Shown here piece by piece: positions 11,659-23,711 of a DNA stretch of 64,000 nt (position 1 is the first letter of the stretch; every line of letters begins with the position of its first letter). Origin of the DNA: Peltaster fructicola (taxonomy: Eukaryota; Ascomycota; Dothideomycetes); NCBI GenBank assembly GCA_001592805.2, contig CP051139.1:1178001-1242000 (forward strand). The letters are read 5' to 3'. Both the position numbers and the translations under genes were made by a program. Below the pieces are notes generated by a model. The model was not told where the DNA came from. It did no database searches and saw nothing but the letters and a program-made list of their open reading frames with translations.

Positions 11659-12307
11659 TAGCGTCGGTTAAGGCTTCATCAGAGCCGTTCAGACACTGCT
11701 TGCTCCCCGCCGGGCTCCTAGAACGGCCATTGATGGGCTCTTGATCAAACAAATGCACCCAGGATGGCTGGGCTTAGGATATGTCAGACAGTGTAGTGCA
11801 TGCTGCGTTGATGGGAGCCATCAGTGAGGCCTGTGGACGAGTATGGCGCGACGCGACGCGAACACAGGGGATTTGGATGGATAGCGTTCAATAGATCGAG
11901 AGCAATCGTCAGTCCTTTGAACAATCGACCTGTCAATCTTAGCTCGATCGCCGGATCGTCGTTCCCCTGCGGCTGGTTCGTGTCTGTGCAACTTCAACAT
12001 ATCTGATCGACGTCACTGCAAGCCACGAGCATCACTTCTCACGTTCCTCTCATTTCGCATCACCCTCACCTTTGTCCTTGTTCCACTGCTGTGTCTGCTG
12101 GCAATTCTGATATGTTAGGAGCCAATTGATCAGTTTTGCTTCACTGTAACGAATGCGCTTGTGATTGGAGGCATAAAATTGGCAGGTCAACGCCACTCGA
12201 TCACGGCGATCTTTACTCAAGTTCACTCATTGCGACAACGACTACAGCAACTGGCGTTAAGCAACTCGCGCTCTCACTGCATCGATCGAAGAAGCATCAC
12301 CTCCACC
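11659..12307. other. Intergenic region before DNA glycosylase
   Basis: About 650 bp. The glycosylase frame is open from about 12161, but the ATG at 12308 has the better context (CACCATGG). No other gene is seen. Confidence 0.55.
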
Positions 12308-13708
12308 ATGGCTCGCGCCACTCGCTCGTCGATGGCAAAGGCCAAAGAACCACAGCAGCTGTCGAGTCCTCCCGCGACACCTGTAGAGCGTAAGCCAGCG
12401 CGCAAGGCTCGATCTACGCCTGCCATCAAGAAAGAGGACATGGTCACTCCCAAGTCAACAACTAGGAAACGCACTCGTGCATCACAGGCTGGCAACGACG
12501 AAGAGGACTTTCCGCACGGTCTTGACGCTCCAAAGGAGCTTGATTCTGAGCCTTCAAAGAAGCGAGGTCGTCGATCTGTGAAGCCTGATCCAGGCGATGC
12601 AGAGACTGAGATCAAGAAGGAGACAGACCTCGATGAAGTCAAAGCTAGTCCCGATGCCGACGCTGAAGTGAAACCAACACCCAAGAAGCTCAAAAAGGAT
12701 ACATACGGTCTCACGCCAGGCCAGACGCCTTACCCAGACTATCCACATCCAACTGCCGAGGAATGTCGTGAAGTCGTTCGCCTACTGGAGAAGGAGCACG
12801 GCACAGTCAATGTCCCTACAGCTGTTCCACCTCCATCTCTCGAAGTCGCTGGTTGTGGCGAGGTGCCTTCTGTACTGGACGCTCTTGTAAGGACTAGGCT
12901 CAGTGCAAACACAACGAACAAGAATTCATCGACAGCCTTCCAAGGTCTTGTCAAGCGCTTCGGTGTGCTGGAAGAAGGCATAGGCAAAGGGAGCGTTGAT
13001 TGGGATGCCGTGCGCGTTGCTCCTCAGCGTGAGGTGTTCTTAGCGATCGAGCGTGGTGGTCTCGCTGACCGCAAGTCCAAGGACATCCAAGCGATCCTTC
13101 AGATAGCCTACGAGGAAGGGCAAGCACGAAAGGCTGCTCTCCAGGACCCCGATGACGACCCAGCAGGTGCCGAAAACGAGGGAGATAATGAGAAGAAGGA
13201 AGAGATCGAGAAAGCTTCCAAGAACATCCTGTCTATGGACCATCTCCATCTGCTCAGCACCGAAGATGCCATCAACAGAATGCTAGAGCTGCCAGGCATA
13301 GGTCCAAAGACTGCATCTTGTGTTGCACTCTTCTGCATGCGACGACCAAGCTTCGCAGTCGACACTCATGTCTTTCGGCTTTGCCAGTGGCTTGGCTGGG
13401 TGCCCAAAACCACGAAGAAGGGCCAGCCAAAGGTAGACCGGAACACGACGTTCTCTCATTGCGACGTGCGCATTCCTGACGAGTTCAAGTACAAGCTACA
13501 CTACCTTTTGATCAGGCATGGTAAGGATTGCCAGCGCTGCAGAGCCATCACTGGCCAGAGCAGCGCAGGGTGGGATGCCGGCTGTCCGATCGAGCACCTG
13601 GTCAAGCGCCATGGATCCAAGAAAGGCGGCATCAGCGTGGTCGACCGCAAGAAGGCCAAGGATGCTGCAGACGGTCAGGATGCAGATAGTGGCGCGGACG
13701 AAGAATGA
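12308..13708 (+). CDS. HhH-GPD family DNA glycosylase (endonuclease III-like)
   Basis: Base-excision-repair glycosylase of the HhH-GPD superfamily, 466 residues, one exon. The N-terminal ~130 residues are basic and acidic low-complexity sequence rich in K, P and S, probably nuclear-targeting. The catalytic domain carries LPGIGPKTASCV, with the hairpin and the lysine expected of a bifunctional enzyme, and AVDTHVFRL with the catalytic aspartate. An acidic insert (DPDDDPAGAENEGDNEKKEE) sits between the first helices and the hairpin. The C-terminal cysteines (CQRC...GC) do not match the C-X6-C-X2-C-X5-C iron-sulfur pattern of endonuclease III, so the fungal Nth1 orthologue is probably another gene. 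Substrate is unknown. The stop is 93 bp from that of the convergent BTB gene. Confidence 0.85.
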   Translation: MARATRSSMAKAKEPQQLSSPPATPVERKPARKARSTPAIKKEDMVTPKSTTRKRTRASQAGNDEEDFPHGLDAPKELDSEPSKKRGRRSVKPDPGDAETEIKKETDLDEVKASPDADAEVKPTPKKLKKDTYGLTPGQTPYPDYPHPTAEECREVVRLLEKEHGTVNVPTAVPPPSLEVAGCGEVPSVLDALVRTRLSANTTNKNSSTAFQGLVKRFGVLEEGIGKGSVDWDAVRVAPQREVFLAIERGGLADRKSKDIQAILQIAYEEGQARKAALQDPDDDPAGAENEGDNEKKEEIEKASKNILSMDHLHLLSTEDAINRMLELPGIGPKTASCVALFCMRRPSFAVDTHVFRLCQWLGWVPKTTKKGQPKVDRNTTFSHCDVRIPDEFKYKLHYLLIRHGKDCQRCRAITGQSSAGWDAGCPIEHLVKRHGSKKGGISVVDRKKAKDAADGQDADSGADEE

Positions 13709-13801
13709 GAGCTTGGACCTTCAAGACTCAGAACACATGAAGCTTGTATCCAGAATCCGCATGATGTACAGTATGTATTACTATAAACATGATATCTTTA
13801 T

Positions 13802-15757
13802 CTAGGCATCAAGCTTCAATTCGTCCAGTAAGGTGTCAATCTTGCCAAGCAAGATCTGGTAGTTGATAGAGTCTTGCGCGAACTCGTCTCCTGCAACCTC
13901 GCCGTCGAGTGTTCTTATAACACCTTCTGCATGGATCTCGTGCTCGGTAGCATGGGTCTGTCGTCCTGATGCGGGCGAGCCACCATAGCCCTCGTCCTCC
14001 AATGTTGGCTTTCCCTCAATGTCTTGGTAGGCAGCAGTGACTTCGGCTTGCTCGTCCATCATCTCTTCGAGGCCGGCATCCTCAAATCGAAGTCTGAATC
14101 GTTCCGAGAGGTAATACCGTATATCATCGACAATTTCAACAGTATCTGTCTCCTGCCGCTTGCTGATACGCGCAGCAGATTCTCTGACAAGGTCTTTAAA
14201 CTCTTCGTCATCGATATAGCTCTCAAGTCTGTAGGCGATATACCGAGCACCAAACTCTTCGAGTCTCTGCACTCGGCAGTCCCATCCAGAGCGCACGACC
14301 TCGTAGATCCAGTCTAATGGTTGGTCGGTCGCTGCATTTATCTCACCTCTTGGATTTTGAGTCTCGACAATCGATTGGGTGCCATTACCCAGCGTTGAGA
14401 TCAAGAGCGCAGCTCTTTGCTTCAGCTTCTCAATGAAGAGCATGTCTGCAGCATGCAAGACATCCAAGGCGAGGTCAAGGTTGAATTCAGCTTTCTCAGT
14501 GTAGAGGAATGTCAATATGATCTCAAGCACTGCCGGAGAGCACTCAACAGGTATAATCTGAAGGGCCTCAACGGGTAACTCTGAGGTAGATTGTGCGTTT
14601 GTCGCATCCGGTAACGATGCTGATGCGATCTGACCTTCGCGGAAGGGTGATGTAAACATTAATGCAAAGACTTCCGATCGCAGAAGCATTGCCCTATGAG
14701 CAGGATACAGTACCTTACGTTGTCGTCTTCGTGCCATGTCTTGCAACGGTCCAATGGGTATGCCAGTGTCCGCAGCAGCATTCGAAACGTCGTCTCCAGC
14801 AGCATTCAAGTTTGCTAGAAGTAGTACATCCGCAAAACTGCCGTTATCTCGTTTCCAGACGATACTCTCCGCTTCGTCGGCGGGTACCACAATCTTCTTC
14901 CGTAGGACATGTGCTTCGAACCACTCCGAGATTTGATCTCTACCTCTCTCGATCTCATCTTGCCTTCGCTGTCTAGCTTGTCGTCTATCGCCAGGATGTA
15001 GAACAGATTCGAAAACTTGCGGGATCTCAAGCTGCCGTGAGAGCTTATCCACTCCTTCCAGAACAGCCTTCTCTTGCTCGTCTGTGTCTTGTGCTGGTAT
15101 TGATGCTTCGCCGAAGTAGAGGTATCGAACACAACACTCGAAGCTGTCTGTCGGGATCTGTGGTGACAGCTTCCAAGACCGCGTGTCAGGTTTGTCTCGA
15201 AGCTTCTTGTGGAAATAGGGCGACCGTGCGGAAAGCATAAACTTCTGTAAGCTGAAGCTCACATCTGTGGTGTGTAGTACGATGTCTGCTGTTTGAGGTG
15301 TGGTCCTGGTCAAAAGACTTGTGATATGTGCTGCGAGTGGTTGCAATGGATCAGTCGATTTCGAGTAGTCGTAGCTGAGCAGGAGATTGCGAATTCGGTC
15401 GTTGAGAGCATTGTATAGACATCGCTCGCCTTGGAAGGTATCTCTTTCGCATTTGGCTCCTTGCTCGAGAAGCATCTGCACAAGCTCGAAGTGACCGCAT
15501 AGCGAAGCAAGGATAAGTGGAGTGTAATCGTATTGGTCTCGCGAATTTATGTTGATGCCCTCGGAAATATGCTCTTGTGCTGCTCGAAGATCGCCACGCC
15601 TGCACGCTTCGCACAACGATCTGAACTCCGCTGAGGTGTCCAAAGGATTCTCATCTTTCAGCCGGCCGGCCTTAATGTCCTGATTCTCTTGGTACAAAGC
15701 TTTTTCGATGTTGTGCTTGGTCGTAACGGTTCGTTCTTCAGCAGCATTGCTGGTCAT
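13802..15757 (-). CDS. Ankyrin-BTB/POZ protein (Btb3/ABTB1-like Cul3 adaptor)
   Basis: Single-exon gene, 651 residues. Two ankyrin-type repeats near the N-terminus (FRSLCEACRRGDLRAAQEHI; YTPLILASLCGHFELVQMLLEQGA) precede a first BTB domain (TADIVLHTTDVSFSLQKFML, ARSPYF) and a second BTB (GSFADVLLLANL, PAHRAMLLRSEVFALMF, EIILTFLYTEKAEF), then a BACK-like helical tail. This is the architecture of fission yeast Btb3 and human ABTB1/BPOZ. Such proteins bring substrates to Cul3 ubiquitin ligase. The substrate is not predictable. A gap of 568 bp separates its start from the divergent kinase gene. Confidence 0.88.
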   Translation of the reverse strand: MTSNAAEERTVTTKHNIEKALYQENQDIKAGRLKDENPLDTSAEFRSLCEACRRGDLRAAQEHISEGININSRDQYDYTPLILASLCGHFELVQMLLEQGAKCERDTFQGERCLYNALNDRIRNLLLSYDYSKSTDPLQPLAAHITSLLTRTTPQTADIVLHTTDVSFSLQKFMLSARSPYFHKKLRDKPDTRSWKLSPQIPTDSFECCVRYLYFGEASIPAQDTDEQEKAVLEGVDKLSRQLEIPQVFESVLHPGDRRQARQRRQDEIERGRDQISEWFEAHVLRKKIVVPADEAESIVWKRDNGSFADVLLLANLNAAGDDVSNAAADTGIPIGPLQDMARRRQRKVLYPAHRAMLLRSEVFALMFTSPFREGQIASASLPDATNAQSTSELPVEALQIIPVECSPAVLEIILTFLYTEKAEFNLDLALDVLHAADMLFIEKLKQRAALLISTLGNGTQSIVETQNPRGEINAATDQPLDWIYEVVRSGWDCRVQRLEEFGARYIAYRLESYIDDEEFKDLVRESAARISKRQETDTVEIVDDIRYYLSERFRLRFEDAGLEEMMDEQAEVTAAYQDIEGKPTLEDEGYGGSPASGRQTHATEHEIHAEGVIRTLDGEVAGDEFAQDSINYQILLGKIDTLLDELKLDA

Positions 15758-16325
15758 TGTGGGAATCGTCGCAAGCGTCCGGCGCTATGCTGGTGTGAAC
15801 TGGAGAAGCAGTGCGGCAATGTATTCAACAAGCGCTCCAGGCGGACAGGTCGTAGTCAAGACTTCGAGTGCCGTGAATTCATCTTATAATTATCTACATA
15901 CATGTAGTGTTCTCACCATGCTGTGAGAGATGACGTCTAGGGGTCTTGAGCGCCACTTGCTTATTCAGCGCGCTTAGATCCCCCGGTCGATCGCCGAGCC
16001 GCAAACAAGCAAGCCGTTGCCCTGGCAACAATCTTATCGACATACAGCATACAGCATTCGTTACTTGCGGCTTGTGTACGAGAGACAAGTACAGAAAGAG
16101 TTTCGGGCAGAGCTATAGCACATTAACACCATGGCAGCTCATTGATCAACAGTATCGCAGCTCGGCGTTGGCTTCAAAGATCTTACACCTGCATGTCATC
16201 ACCAGCAAACACATCAGATCACTGGACGTCGTGCCATCTTCATCCGGCCCAGCCAGCACGACCACGACAGGCATAGAGTGCTTTTCAAGAGTATCTTCAC
16301 ATCATACAGCATAAGTTCGCCCAGC
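15758..16325. other. Divergent promoter region, BTB-ankyrin / NIMA kinase
   Basis: About 570 bp shared by two divergent genes. No open frame of interest. It is presumed to hold both promoters and 5' leaders. Confidence 0.55.
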
Positions 16326-18067
16326 ATGGCTACAGACGGTAGCAGAATCCCTGTCGTGGCTGGACCAAAGACGAAGGACGACTTCTTGGAACGCTACGAA
16401 GTCATGGAAAAAATAGGTGCGTTGGGTGCAGACAAGGACACTTGAAGAGTTGGCATGAGTACTATCGCCGTGGCTGGCATAGTGCTTCGTGTTGCCAACG
16501 TTCTGCTTAATGCTGACTATACTTCAGGTCGTGGATCATTTGGTACTATCAGAAAGGTCCGAAACAGAGCGACAGGACAGGTGCTCGCACGCAAAGAGAT
16601 ATCATACTCGAAAATGTCACAGCGAGAAAAGGAACAGTTACAAGCAGAAATCAAGGTGCTGGAGAGGCTGCACCATCCCAACATTGTTGAGTATGAGAGA
16701 CAACCGCTAGCTCTTTTTACATGACTGACCGGTGTCCTAGGTACCAGAATCGACACCACATCGCAGAGTCGCAAGAGTTGCATCTCTACATGGAATACTG
16801 CAGTAATGGTGATCTTGGAGATTACATCAAGCGCCTGTCTCGTGAAAGCCGACACGCTGATGAACAGTTCGTCTGGTCCATACTAGCACAACTCGTCAGT
16901 GCATTATTCCTCTGCCACACGAGTGAACAGCCTCCTGAGGCTGGCGACGAAGCTCGTCTCAACAAGCCAAAAGTCCTTGCTGGAATCAAGCGCAAAGATG
17001 AGAACCATATCATCCTGCACCGCGATCTCAAACCTGAGAATGTCTTCCTGACCAACGGCTCAACAGTCAAGCTCGGTGACTTCGGCCTGTCGAGAGTGAT
17101 GCGTGTGGATGACTTTGCCAGCACATACGTTGGCACTCCATTCTACATGAGTCCAGAAATCAACAGCTCGGAGAAATACTCAGCAAAGAGCGATATTTGG
17201 TCACTTGGTTGCGTCGTCTATGAGCTCTGTGCTCAAGCGCCACCTTTCAACGGACGAAATCAAATTGAGCTCATCCACAACATCCGGCAAGGCAAGGCGC
17301 CGGAACTACCATCCTTCTACTCGAAGGAGCTGCGTAATCTTATAAAACAGTGCTTGAAAGTCTCGCAGGACGACCGACCGAATGTCATTCAACTGATACA
17401 GGAGCCGTTGGTCAAGCTCGCACGATCACAGCTGCAGATGGATGCACAGAAGAAGAGCCTACTGGAAACACAGCGGCAGATGGAGAGCGACATTGCGCGG
17501 CTCAAGCAGGTTGAAGCAGAGGTCGTTCAACTGAAGGAAGAAAACCACAAATTGAAACACAAGGAGAAGCAACTTGAGATGGAGTGGCACGCCAGAGCCG
17601 CGCTCGAGATACAAAAGCGAGTTCGCGAACAGGTCGACATGGAGACAGCTCGACTGATGAGAGAGTACAACAACGCAGTAGCACTCCTTGGCAAGAAGCC
17701 AGAGGAGGAGGTCGAGAAGACTTCTGCATCGACAGTGGATGTTGACCTCAGTTCTATGAGCTTAACCCGCGACACATTAGCTACGTCACCTCGAGGTCCT
17801 CGCATCAAGAGTCGAAGACCAATGCGAACTCCCCTGACAAGGGCAAAGACCATCGCTCATGCACCTGGATCACCCATGGACATCTCTCCCATCAAGAAGA
17901 CTCCACTTCCAGCGGCTCTCACACCGACCCGCAAAGCACCTCCGCCGCCACGAAGTCCTCTGCGAGGTCGGACGCTGGTCCAGCTGATGCAGAGCCCAGC
18001 CAAATGGGGACCAGAGCTTGGTGACGACATGCCCAGTCCATTCAAGAAGGACTTTGTGCGAGCCTAG
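16326..18067 (+). CDS. NIMA-related serine/threonine kinase (Kin3/Nek2-like)
   Basis: Mitotic NIMA-family kinase. Exons 16326-16416, 16528-16690 and 16741-18067 give 526 residues. The glycine loop GRGSFGTIRKV is rebuilt across intron 1. The catalytic lysine is in LARKEI, the catalytic loop in ILHRDLKPENVF, then LGDFGLSRV (DFG) and GTPFYMSPE (APE-like). The kinase domain fills residues ~20-330 and contains a Nek-style insert before the catalytic loop. A coiled coil of about 120 residues follows (LLETQRQMESDIARLKQVEAE...), then a basic, proline-rich tail with possible Cdk sites (SPMDISP, LTPTRK). Intron 1 is 111 nt, longer than most here. Confidence 0.92.
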
Positions 18068-19665
18068 GATGCCAAGCAAGGAACACGTCGACATGCGACG
18101 ACTGGTTCGGCAGACGCATTGTGCCGTCGTTACAAATACGATATCAGCTGAGTAAGGCACTTCGAAGGATCAGCTGATATACGCTTCCTGAATGTGTCCT
18201 AAACAGACCTCGAGAGGTCTCTGGTATTGGAGCAAGGGAATTGGTGTGGATGTCTTGTCGTTATCTGGGTGTCATCGTGATCAGCGTCCCTTAGAGCATG
18301 TACTGGAGTTGAGCATCTTCTATAGGCTTCGATTAAAAGTCATGCAGACCAAACGACAGTAGTGTAGCCCAATGACTCAAAGGTAGTTGGAGCATGATCA
18401 GTACCTGCTTCGGCGGACAGTGGTGAACTGTTGCAGTCGGCTATCGCCGTTTCGTGCATGTCGCCGCAGGTCTCTTGCCAGTCTTGAGAAGCCTGAACAC
18501 GTCGTAGATCTTTCGCTCGTGATTCTCAGACTGTGGTGCACACACGCCTCGAATGGCGGAATCGAATACTCAATGCAACCCCTGTACCTGGACGCGTGTG
18601 TAAAGCGGCGTCTATGCTAGCATGTGGCACGTCTTGACCCACCGTCGTTGCTCGTGGTATGGGCCTGCGGGGGATTACTCGCAGTCCGAGGCATGATTGC
18701 AGATGATCGTCAGTCATGCCTATCGTAGGCGGCAGTGAAGGGTTTAGATACTTGCCAGCTCGGGAGTCTGGCAGATGATCGACTTTCGAGGCATAGGAAC
18801 GAAAAATGGTCGGAGGAGATGCTCTGGCTGCAGACCGGCGGCCAAACCTTGTTCTTTTGCGCATTGAGCTTCAGTTCGTCTGGAAGAACTTAGCAGCCAC
18901 GAGACGAGCCCAAGGATGCGGAGAAGAGCAAACCTTCGTAGAGTAGTTGAAGGCATCATTGGTGCTGAAGATTATTTCGATTCGTGCGATCTCCAATGCC
19001 TAACAGGGGTGCAAGGACGAAGCGGACTTCCGAAGGAGTGCGTCCTTGATGATGACACAGGAGGCACCGAGGCTTGAAAGCAGCGATTAGAATAAGTCTT
19101 TGCCTTCTGCCGTATGTCGCAGAGTTCGTTGACCATTTCAATAGTGCATGTCAAACTTGAGGCAGATGTACAGAGTCAACATTCATGGTAAGCCTGGTGG
19201 GGCTTTTTGTGGATCGGATCACGTGTAAGATCGACCTTGGCGGAACCCTCCAGATTGAAGGGCGTTTCTTCTGAACCACTCAAGGCCTGTTCACAGCATA
19301 TTGCCACAACTTCACCCTTTGCCAGCTACCGAGAAGGCTAGATCGTATGCAGCGCATTGTGCGAGCGTACCATATCGGGCTTGGGTCCAGTCGACCATTG
19401 TGTCGGAGAGGACAATCGACTTGAGCCATCGATTCTGAGAGAACACCTGGAGAGCTCAGAGCTGCAAGGAACCACACCAGTTAGCAACTTCATTCCAGCG
19501 GCCGCCTTTGTCGCAGGAAATCCATCGACCTCGTGGGGCCGGCACCACAACGCGTATCACTTACAGCCGCTGAGGTCTACGTTGCGCGGCTCCAGCTCTT
19601 TCTCGAGCTTTGTTAGAACAAAGATATAGAGCGGGTGATCTGCCAGGCTCAGCGGTCTACAAAGT
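18068..19665. other. Long region upstream of RasGEF gene
   Basis: About 1.6 kb without a supported gene. Scattered short frames show no known motifs. ACGCGT occurs at 18592-18597 and 19550-19555. The stretch most likely contains the kinase 3' end and a long promoter or leader for the Cdc25-type gene. Confidence 0.5.
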
Positions 19666-22600
19666 ATGAACAACCTGCAGGGACCGATGACGCCCGCGGG
19701 TCAACTGCTGGTTCGAGCACTCTACGATTACCAGGCCGACGACAGGACGAGCTTGAGCTTCCGGCAAGGCGACATAATCCAGGTGATAACTCAGCTTGAG
19801 AGTGGATGGTGGGATGGAGTCATCCACGGCATAAGAGGATGGTTCCCCAGCAATTACTGCTCCGTCGTCGGTTCGGCCTACGATGATGACAATGAGATGC
19901 ATGGCGGTCTTGATGTGGAGAATGAAGAGCTGGACGATGATTTCGTAGCGCACGATCTGCAGCATCTGGACAACCATGCTGTCAGTGGTAATTTCCGCTC
20001 CGACGAGACCGGCAATGGACAAGAGGAGGCAGCGTTCTGGATACCACAAGCAACACCAGATGGACGACTGTTCTACTTCAACACTCTCACAGGCGACAGT
20101 CGTATGGAGCTGCCGCTCGAAGCACCAACCTCACCTGATGAGTCTGGACCACAAGATCGCGCAAACGTCACGGTGCCTGCTCAGACGAGACCTCCTCCAG
20201 AGCTGATGAACGCTGGCTTTGATCGCGAGGAAGAATACGTGTCTGACGTGGAGGACCTGGGTGGACACGCTATTCAACGACACCAGGTGGTCGATGCCTC
20301 TCCTGTATCGCCAATTGTCCCTAGCAACGACTTCGCCAGCGCTATGCTCACTCTCACACGAACACAGTCAAACAACAACGCTGCAACGACCTCCTTCTCA
20401 GCGCTACGTCAGGGTATACCACCTATAGGCACGACCATGTCGTCTTTTGCAAATGCACCAGCGGGCACTCCTCAGACCTCGTCATTGCCACGCCGTTTCT
20501 TCGACGACTCCCAGGCGGTACCTCTGACCTGGAACACACTCGTCGAAGATATGCGCCGTGCTGTGCAAAGGTACCGAGATGTACTGACCAGCGGTCACAG
20601 ATCAGAATACGTCAGAAAGGCAGAAGATATGTCGGACCACCTCCGTCTACTGCTTGCTGCTGGCTCAGGCACAACTGACAATCACTCGGGCAATCCATCT
20701 ATCATTTCCACCAACAAAGCACTCTACCCTCACTTTCGAGAGATGATGTCTCGCTTTTCCAAGCTTGTTTTGTCCTCGCACATTGCAGCTGCTGATTTCC
20801 CTGCACCTGACTCTGTGCAGAAGTGCTTGGCCGAGGCTGAAGGAGTTCTCCAGGGCGTATATGGGTTTGTCGAGGTGGCCAGACAGCAAAGAGGAGAGGA
20901 CATTCCACGAATCACGCCTGGGTTCATAGCAGGCAGCACCAGTGCTGGCAACTGGCAGAGTAATGGTCTCAGCCCGAAGGAAACTGTCGACTCAATGACT
21001 TTCATGGACGAAGAACCGGATGCGTTCACGGAACCAGCTGCCTACCTAGATCAAGCGCTGCTGGGTCGCATGGAAGATCTCAAGCGGCTGGTTGTCTCTG
21101 GCATCCGCAGGCTCGACGAGCATTTGACATTGCGCGAGAGCTTGATCACACCACAAAAGCACCGCAAGATTGGCGACAGCATCTGTAAGGCAGGTGGGCA
21201 GGTGATCGAGGTGTGCAGGCCATATCTCTCGACTGTCGAATCTATCAATCTGACGCCACTTGGTACATCCTTCTCAAGTCCGCAGCTAACCGACTTTGTG
21301 GAACACAAGCAACGACTCTACGATTCGGCATCTGACCTGATCATGGCATGCCAAGCTGTAACGGCTCCACTAGCCGACGAGTGGGCAGAAGTGCGTGGTA
21401 GTTCGCTCGAAGACAGGATGTATCGTGTTCGCTCGGTAGGTCGCGATCTGGACAACGCAGCGTCACAGATCCTTTTCTCGCTCCAGCTACTGTCAGAGCT
21501 GATGCCGTCGTCGAACACACCGCAGATCGGAGACAGCGGGTCGACGTTCGGACATGCTCGAAATGCTTCTCAGGCGTCAAACATCAGTGGCTCGACCAAA
21601 ATAGGTCATGCAAGATCATTATCGACCAATTCACAAGCTACCAACGATATCCAGCGCAATGTCGAGAATTCCAAGGTGCAACGCTTCTTTGGAGAAGTAC
21701 CAGCAACGCCGAGAGACAACGAAGACACTCCCGAGTATCTACTCCTTGACCACGAAAGCGAGATCGCGTTCGATAATAAGGTGGATCCACCACAACTTCG
21801 CGGAGGCACTTTGACAGCTTTGGTCGAGCAGTTGACAAGACACGACAGGCTCGACTCGCCTTTCAACAACACCTTCTTGCTGACGTACAAGTCCTTCACC
21901 TCTGCAGCGGAGCTGTTCGATCTCCTTGTGAAGAGATGGACGATCCAGCCACCTCCTGGCCTCGCTGGTGCTGATCTGCAAATGTGGGTCGACAAGAAAC
22001 AGAAGCCGATCAGGTTTCGAGTTGTCAACATCCTGAAGTCATGGTTCGACAATTACTGGCTTGAGGGTACAGACGAGGCCAGTCAGCAGCTCATGCAGAA
22101 GGTATACAGCTTTGCCAAGGACACTGTGCAGTCAACAAGCACTCCCGGTGCTGGTCCGCTCATGACATCCATTGAGCAGCGTATGCGTGGTCAGGACGCT
22201 TCTAGCAAGCGGATGGTACCCACACAGACTGGCTCAATCCCAACGGCCATCGTCCCGAAGAACATGAAGAAGCTCAAGTTCCTCGATATTGATACCTTGG
22301 AGTTCGCACGTCAGCTGACTTTGATAGAAGCAAAGTTGTATGGCAAGATCAAGGCGACAGAGTGTCTGAACAAAACCTGGCAGAAGAAGGTCGAGCCAGG
22401 AGAGGCTGATCCTGCGCCGAATGTCAAAGCTCTGATCCTCCACTCCAACCAGCTAACGAACTGGGTTGCGCAGATGATCTTGACACAAGGAGATGTCAAG
22501 AGACGAGTCTCGGTGATTAAGCAATTTGTCTCTATTGCGGACAAGTGCCGAACGCTGAACAATTTCTCCTGTCTCACCTCGATCATCTCTGCGCTTGGCT

Positions 22601-23104
22601 CAGCGCCAATCCACCGACTCAACAGAACATGGCAACAAATACAGCCAAAGACTAGCCAGATCCTGGAGTCCTTGCGCAAGCTCATGGGCTCGACGAAGAA
22701 TTTCCTCGAGTATCGAGAAGCTCTACACAAAGCAAATCCTCCATGCATCCCGTTCTTCGGCATCTATCTGACAGATCTCACCTTCATTGAGGACGGTATT
22801 CCATCTGTTATCAAGAAGACACAGTTGATCAATTTCGCCAAGCGATCGAAGACTGCCGAGGTCATACGTGATATTCAGCAGTACCAGAACGTGCCATATA
22901 GCCTCCAAGAGGTGCCTGATATGCAGGAGTACATCACACGAAACATGAAAGCTGCAGGCGATGTGCATGAGATGTACGACAGATCTCTGGTGGTCGAGCC
23001 ACGAGAGCGAGAAGATGAGAAGATCGCGAGGTATGTTGGATCTGCTCTGAGTAAGCATTCACTAATATATCTACAGATTGCTATCTGAGTCTGGATTCTT
23101 ATGA
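19666..23104 (+). CDS. CDC25: Cdc25-type Ras guanine-nucleotide exchange factor
   Basis: Activates Ras by GDP release, upstream of adenylate cyclase in fungi. Exon 1 is 19666-23030; a 46-nt intron (23031-23076) and a short second exon (23077-23104) change the end to KIARLLSESGFL, typical of the family. Total 1130 residues. An SH3 domain lies at ~13-70 (ALYDYQADDRTSLSFRQGD, ESGWWDG, GWFPSNY). A WW-like element follows at ~124-153 (FWIPQATPDGRLFYFN). RasGEF_N lies near residues 700-760 (GGTLTALVEQLTRHD, FNNTFLLTYKSF). The catalytic RasGEF domain lies at ~865-1110 (LEFARQLTLIEAKLYGKI, LILHSNQLTNWV, LNNFSCLTSIISALGSAPI, PPCIPFFGIYLTDLTFI). Continuing unspliced would add an unrelated tail. Confidence 0.95.
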
Positions 23105-23711
23105 TAGGGCTCATCTCCCGAAGCACTGATTTACGACTTATGTAATGCCTATCGACTGATGCCAAGGCTTGTCGACAGGACAAGTACGAAGATGATGACA
23201 GATACGACGGCATGCAACATTGGGCATATAGATGGTCAATCATCACAATCAGCGCTCGCCATGTGCCTGCTTGCTGTAGCTTTATAGCAAGTCAAAGCAG
23301 CCATTAGCGGCATTCTAACGCATCGACGTCTCACCAGGCACTGTGCTCACTACGCTCCAAGGCGCAATCATGCTGATCACATGCAAGCGTGAAGTCGTTC
23401 GCAGGTGAGCCTTCTTGTTTTATCACTTTATGAACACTCACACACACACTGTGCAGCTGCCAACCTCAAAACGACCAAAACCTGCCACAAACCTTCTTCC
23501 AGCAGTGTCTGCTTGCCGAGTGGTTGGAGTCTAACCACCGCAGGAGCACTCAATCAGGTAAACAATGCCTTGATAGTCTTGCTTCTCCTCATCCTCTCCT
23601 TTTTACCATCAGCAACATATCTTTGCACATTGCTTGTCTGGTCTCGTTGCATATTCATCTCAATAATATCCATCATCATCAATAATCCCGCTTCTTCAGC
23701 ATCATCCAACG
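23105..23711. other. Intergenic region, RasGEF to GH16-like gene
   Basis: About 600 bp. Contains a short CA-rich run near 23436-23452 and ATCATCATC-type simple sequence near 23662-23690, which probably lie in the promoter or leader of the wall-protein gene. No other gene seen. Confidence 0.55.

Noticed and set aside
19666-23088. Unspliced RasGEF C-terminus ending YVGSALSKHSLIYLQIAI
   Set aside because: A 46-nt GT-AG intron at 23031-23076 gives the family-typical ending LLSESGFL instead.
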